Shown here piece by piece: positions 60,802 through 64,000 of a stretch of DNA of 64,000 nucleotides (positions are counted from its first letter, which is position 1; the number at the start of each line of letters is the position of its first letter). The translations under genes were made by a program, and so were the position numbers. This stretch comes from Marvinbryantia formatexigens DSM 14469. Lineage in GTDB: Bacteria; Bacillota; Clostridia; Lachnospirales; Lachnospiraceae. The notes under the pieces are model-generated. The model was not told the origin of the DNA, ran no database searches, and worked only from the letters and a program-made list of their open reading frames with translations. The DNA lies in assembly GCF_025148285.1 (NCBI RefSeq), contig NZ_CP102268.1:558001-622000 (forward strand), in the 5' to 3' direction.

Positions 60802-60974
60802 TATCTTTTCCTCTCTTTCCATCTTGAGCAACATAAAATTCTGTTCCTATGCAACGCTAATTCTATTTTTCCCCTTTACCCCACACAACAATCCGCTTTG
60901 AATATTAAGAAAGAACCTCTTCCGAAAAATTGCGATTTCAAAGCCATTCGACATCAAAAATATCATTTTTGCGT

Positions 60975-61319
60975 TTACTCTTTCTCAAATTCTCCTACAC
61001 CATCAAGATTCAGTCTATTTCCATCAATAGAAAATTCGTGCACCCCTCCAACATGCCACATATCCTGCCCCAAGCCAGCTTGAGACGGCATCTGAATTTC
61101 ATTTTTACCTTCTGTGATTATCCATGTCCCATTTGCCGGACAGTTAGCATCAAAAATCCATGTCCCATCCTCATTAAAAATGAATTTGCTCGACCCCTCA
61201 ACACTACTCCATGTTCCTATTATTTCTGATTTCCCCGTAGTCTTTCCACACGCTGTGAACAAACATATTCCTAAAATCATACCACATACTATCCATATCT
61301 TATGTTTTCTCAATTTCAT
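60975..61319 (-). CDS. Small lipoprotein, lipocalin-like fold
   Basis: The 114-residue protein has a lipoprotein signal with lipobox LFTAC and a short beta-rich domain (IIGTWSSVEGSSKFIFNEDG, then GTWIITEGKNEIQ), a pattern seen in small lipocalin-like or DUF5640-type lipoproteins. The ribosome binding site GAGGTGAGG is good. It is probably expressed from the minus-strand promoter at 61569, so it shares control with the RiPP operon. Confidence 0.75.
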   Translation of the reverse strand: MKLRKHKIWIVCGMILGICLFTACGKTTGKSEIIGTWSSVEGSSKFIFNEDGTWIFDANCPANGTWIITEGKNEIQMPSQAGLGQDMWHVGGVHEFSIDGNRLNLDGVGEFEKE

Positions 61320-61568
61320 TTTTACCTCACCTCAATAACCAATGTTATATATAATGTGTATTATATACGTTTCTATTTTCCATCTTCTACTTTCACATGC
61401 TCTTGTTATTATGAAATCCAAATAATATCATCAGCCTATAAATTGATTTTTATAATAAAATATCGCCTGTTCCATTTAATGCTCCACTTTTTTACATTTA
61501 GTTTCTGATCTTCTTCCCCCTTCTTCTACTATTTTTTTAACTTTTATATATTAACTATTCTTTTTTGA

Positions 61569-61670
61569 ATTATATCATAGAAATTTCATTTGAGCAATAT
61601 TTTTATTACATCTGAGTTCTATTTTCTTATTCTTTTGAACACTATAATAATTACAAAACGGAGGTATACT
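61569..61670. promoter_or_regulatory. Divergent promoter block of lipoprotein and XRE regulator (duplicated at 54710-54810)
   Basis: On the minus strand TTGCTC and TATAAT are spaced 17 bp apart (61569-61597). On the plus strand a CACTATAATAATTAC element and GGAGG precede the regulator. About 100 bp of this block, including TTACATCTGAG and ATTCTTTT-AACACTATAATAATTAC, recur at 54710-54810 in the same layout. The region 61320-61568 is AT-rich leader without a recognised gene. Confidence 0.75.
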
Positions 61671-61976
61671 ATGGATGTAATTAAACGGATTGATGATTTA
61701 ATGAAAGAACGGCAATGGTCAGATTATAAATTAGCAGTAGAATCCGGTTTATCCTCTTCTACTATTGCAAATATCCACCGTAGAAATACGGTTCCGTCAA
61801 TCTCTACTCTAGAAGCTATTTGTTCTGCTTTCGGAATAACATTAGCACAATTTTTTTCTGATAACAGTTCCACTGTTCAACTGAACAGTGAACAGTTAGA
61901 TTTATTTAGTCGCTGGATCAGTTTAACTGAGAACCAAAAAAGATTAATTTATGATTTGATTAAAGAAATGAAATAG
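61671..61976 (+). CDS. XRE-family transcriptional regulator
   Basis: The 101-residue protein is mostly one Cro/CI-type helix-turn-helix: WSDYKLAVESGLSSSTIANIHRRNTVPSISTLEAICSAFGITLAQFF. A C-terminal helical tail (NSEQLDLFSRWISLTENQK) follows. ATG 61671 has GGAGG upstream; the longer frame runs through the promoter. The identical divergent promoter block at 54.7 kb suggests it controls both its own region and the RiPP operon. Confidence 0.9.
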   Translation: MDVIKRIDDLMKERQWSDYKLAVESGLSSSTIANIHRRNTVPSISTLEAICSAFGITLAQFFSDNSSTVQLNSEQLDLFSRWISLTENQKRLIYDLIKEMK

Positions 61977-61997
61977 ACAAATAATTTTAACATATTA

Positions 61998-62035
61998 AAA
62001 GAAGGAGCCATCACTGATATGCCCCTTCTTGCTTT
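61998..62035 (+). terminator. Terminator of the XRE gene
   Basis: AGAAGGAGCC pairs imperfectly with GCCCCTTCTT, followed by GCTTT. Confidence 0.4.
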
Positions 62036-62074
62036 CATATTATTATCATCGTATTATTGTATTATTCACATACA

Positions 62075-62206
62075 TCATTCTATTTTAACCTCATATTCCT
62101 TTGATTTTGATACCTCGAATTTCTTCGCTGCCTGCCGCACGGTAGCGTTGGTATCAATAATATAGTGCGCAATTTTTATCGCGCGCTCTTCAATATATTC
62201 CTTCAA
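62075..62206 (-). pseudogene. Truncated spoIIID fragment
   Basis: From TTG at 62206 the frame repeats SpoIIID residues 1-35 (KEYIEERAIKIAHYIIDTN, then ATVRQAAKKFEVSKS) and then diverges to a stop at 62075 after 43 codons. The GGAGG site of the intact gene has become GGAAA. It lies within the right copy of the 137-bp direct repeat. Confidence 0.9.
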
Positions 62207-62237
62207 GGAAAATTTTCCGGGACACTGTTTCTACAAT
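62101..62237. repeat. Right copy of the 137-bp spoIIID direct repeat
   Basis: Same orientation as 51425-51561, 10.7 kb away, 130 of 137 bases identical. The mismatches in this copy are mostly C to T changes, as expected in a decaying, unselected copy. Confidence 0.9.
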
Positions 62238-62281
62238 TATCCTGCACTTTTTAAATTTTTCCTAAGGGTTTCACTTCGTAC

Positions 62282-62791
62282 TTAACGTCTGTATCTCCAC
62301 CCGTATTCCTTTTTCAGCCTCTCATAAATCTCAAACGCAACTGGACAGACTTCGATTACATCCAGCACGCTGTAAAGACTTGACCATCTGTCCGGCTGAT
62401 CCGTATACGGATATTTCTTGCAACTGTCCGGTCGGCAATCACCTAACTGACAGTTTCCATCTGCTCCCAGAAAATCACAGGGTATATTTTTTGTCTGATA
62501 GCCGTTTTCTCCGTCATCTTCCCCCAGATATTTTTCAAGAAACTGCTCTTTCGTAAGTCCCATATGCCGCGCATCCTGCTCAAGGTCAGTTTCCGGTATG
62601 CTTCCATTATACATCTTACAACAATTTCTGCATCTGCTACAGTCATATCCGGCAAACAACTCATTGTGCAGCCTGTGGAATTGTTCATCCAATTCTTTTT
62701 CCTCTGCATTTCCTTTCAGATAAGTACGAAATTCATAATTTTCATTTCTTTTTTTCTTCGCTTCAAATTTTACTTTTCTTGGTGCAATCAT
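62282..62791 (-). CDS. YkgJ-family cysteine cluster protein
   Basis: The 169-residue protein has the YkgJ metal-binding cluster: CSRCRNCC near residue 52, then CDFLGADGNCQLGDCRPDSCKKYP near 105-130 and a final Cys in VIEVCPVAF. The family probably binds zinc or an Fe-S cluster; function is unknown. It lies outside the right direct repeat, so it may be part of the native chromosome next to the island. Confidence 0.88.
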   Translation of the reverse strand: MIAPRKVKFEAKKKRNENYEFRTYLKGNAEEKELDEQFHRLHNELFAGYDCSRCRNCCKMYNGSIPETDLEQDARHMGLTKEQFLEKYLGEDDGENGYQTKNIPCDFLGADGNCQLGDCRPDSCKKYPYTDQPDRWSSLYSVLDVIEVCPVAFEIYERLKKEYGWRYRR

Positions 62792-62908
62792 TTTCGTTCC
62801 CCTTTATATATTAATTCTCTTATAAATAAAAATGTCTGTTCTGTCTATCAATCAGTGGTAATCCATTATCCTGCTACTTTTTATTCTATATGGCTTATTA
62901 TGAACCAT

Positions 62909-63190
62909 TTATATATACGGCTGAATCAAAAACTCCGTCTGCTCCCCCACCTTTTTACTCGCCAGTTCAAAGAGATTCTCTTTTGTTGCAAACAGGTTCT
63001 TCGGATTTCTTCCGATAAGCAGATACTGATTTTCATCATCCTGCGAAATATATTTTCTTGTATCATCATCTAATAAAATATCTGCATTATCAACCACTAT
63101 CAGTTTCCCCTTTGTCTGGCATAAAAATCTCCATTCCGCCGCCTTTCAGTTGGCGGCACAAATAGTAATGAAAGTCTTCCAATTCCCCAC
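62909..63190 (-). pseudogene. Decayed gene fragment, possibly an ATP-binding protein
   Basis: The main frame ends at 62909 and reads LIVVDNADILLDDDTRKYIS, then YLLIGRNPKNLFATKENLFEL. It is open upstream to about 63155 without a start codon. A second minus-strand frame upstream encodes GELEDFHYYLCRQLKGGG, which would join it by a frameshift. The VDNADILLDDD segment resembles a Walker B strand, but the nucleotide-binding loop is missing. Transposon insertion to the right may have disrupted it. Confidence 0.4.
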
Positions 63191-63420
63191 GTTGCTGATA
63201 AAATAATTGTTAAAGAAGCTATACTACAAAGCACGGGGAGGTAAGTTGTAAAGGCTTTCTTCCGTTTTAGACAGCATAAAAATCAGTGTAAGTTTCATCT
63301 TTCAAGCACAAATAAGTGGCTCTGTCAGACCGTACAGTAAGAATTGTTTTAACTTCTCTGTTAAATGTGTGGTGGAACAGTCAATGGCTTCTTTATCTCA
63401 TTCTGAAAGGAGTTCTGACC
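63191..63420 (+). other. Left-end non-coding region of the IS110-family element
   Basis: About 230 bp without a gene precede the IS110 transposase. In the IS110 group the left end encodes the bridge RNA that pairs with target and donor DNA. The exact element boundary is not visible from one copy. Confidence 0.45.
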
Positions 63421-64000
63421 ATGAAAGTTGTTTACCAAACCTGCTGTGGCGTCGATGTTCACAAATCTTTTCTCGTTGCCACAATCATCAAAACCTCTTC
63501 CGGTATAGAACCTTCTTATCAAAAGAAGCGTTTCTCTACCTTCAACAATTCTATCCTGCAATTCAAAGACTGGCTTATGAAAAACCAGTGCCGGGATGTC
63601 TGCATGGAATCTACCGGTAAATACTGGGTTCCTGTATTCAACCTTTTAGAGGACGAAATCAATGTCACCATTGCCAATCCCAAATGGGTAAAAGCAGTCA
63701 AAGGCAATAAGGATGATACAAAAGATTCCAGGTGGATTGGGGATTTATTCCGGTTAGGCCTGGTTCCGGGAAGCTATATCCCCTGTAAACCAATCCGTAT
63801 CCTGCGTGAATTTACAAGATACCGTTACAAACTGACTTCCTGCCGTACCAGCGAAAAGAACAGATACCAGAATGCGCTTACTGTCTGCAATGTCGCATTA
63901 GATTCGGTTGTTTCCGATATCTTTGGGAAATCAGCTGCATCTGTTATTGATTACCTGATCGGGCAATCCGACAATTCCATCAACCACGAAGAAATCGCCT
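63421..64000 (+). CDS. IS110-family transposase (3' part outside window)
   Basis: From ATG 63421 (GAAAGGAG 9 bp upstream) the frame is open to the window end, 193 residues. The RuvC-like DEDD domain is clear: Asp12 in CCGVDVHKSFLVATI, Glu63 in CMESTGKYW, and Asp99/Asp102 in GNKDDTKDSRWIGDLFRLGLV. The full transposase is normally about 400 residues with a C-terminal Ser-containing domain, not visible here. It marks the right side of the accessory region. Confidence 0.92.
   Translation, partial: MKVVYQTCCGVDVHKSFLVATIIKTSSGIEPSYQKKRFSTFNNSILQFKDWLMKNQCRDVCMESTGKYWVPVFNLLEDEINVTIANPKWVKAVKGNKDDTKDSRWIGDLFRLGLVPGSYIPCKPIRILREFTRYRYKLTSCRTSEKNRYQNALTVCNVALDSVVSDIFGKSAASVIDYLIGQSDNSINHEEIA

Noticed and set aside
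1-64000. tRNA or rRNA genes
   Set aside because: No tRNA T-loop (GGTTCGAATCC-like) or rRNA core sequence was seen on either strand in the gaps between genes; a tRNAscan run would settle it.

Overview
The window looks like a chromosomal segment of a spore-forming Clostridia, most likely Lachnospiraceae. The basis is the GC-rich housekeeping genes, a Firmicutes-type nusA-infB operon, SpoIIID, lplB-type sugar transporters, PadR/DUF2812 and VanRS-like modules. The species cannot be fixed from sequence alone. From 1 to about 51.5 kb the DNA is GC-rich, and nearly all of the first 47 kb is transcribed on the minus strand. From about 51.5 to 63 kb it is clearly AT-rich, full of paralogous fragments and transposon remains, and behaves like an acquired island.

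Region 1 (1-24.7 kb, minus strand) is core genome. It holds a biotin-dependent decarboxylase carboxyltransferase with the start of an OadG-like subunit, two D-Ala-D-Ala carboxypeptidases, a zinc-dependent phospholipase C-like protein, scpA-scpB, a calcineurin-like phosphoesterase, rpsO-pnp, and the operon rimP-nusA-ylxR-ylxQ-infB-rbfA-nrnA-truB-ribF, followed upstream by parE-parC.

Region 2 (24.7-31.7 kb) is signalling and envelope: a DUF2812/PadR pair with a visible operator, and a VanRS-like two-component system with a CPBP protease. The system is flanked by two small exported-protein genes that share a TTAAGAATTTGTAAG box. One of these two genes is broken by a frameshift at a G6 tract and by an in-frame stop. 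A serine beta-lactamase-like hydrolase follows.

Region 3 (31.8-51.1 kb) is a coherent glucuronoxylan utilisation locus. It has GH3, GH115 alpha-glucuronidase, an lplABC-like ABC importer without its ATPase, a large GH2 enzyme, a SASA-type acetylesterase, GH43 and two paralogous AraC regulators. Extracellular fragments of xylan would be imported, deacetylated, relieved of methylglucuronate and hydrolysed to xylose.

Region 4 (51.3-62.2 kb) is the most novel part. A 137-bp direct repeat derived from the 5' end of spoIIID lies at both ends of the AT-rich island: the left copy is inside intact spoIIID, the right copy is a dead fragment. Inside is a compact RiPP-like locus: a 42-residue Cys-containing precursor with its own strong promoter and ribosome binding site, an intergenic hairpin, a stand-alone PqqD-like recognition protein, a SPASM radical SAM enzyme and a membrane/coiled-coil protein. 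It is flanked by a truncated paralogue of that membrane protein and by a truncated duplicate of an XRE regulator with its divergent promoter. The intact XRE gene and the same promoter block sit 7 kb away, which suggests one regulator controls both promoters. A membrane-anchored subtilisin-like protease with a YARHG domain and a dockerin/InlB_B/Ig-like surface protein lie between.

Region 5 (62.2-64 kb) has a YkgJ-like cysteine-cluster protein, a decayed gene fragment and the 5' part of an IS110-family transposase running off the window, with upstream non-coding DNA where IS110-group elements carry their bridge RNA.
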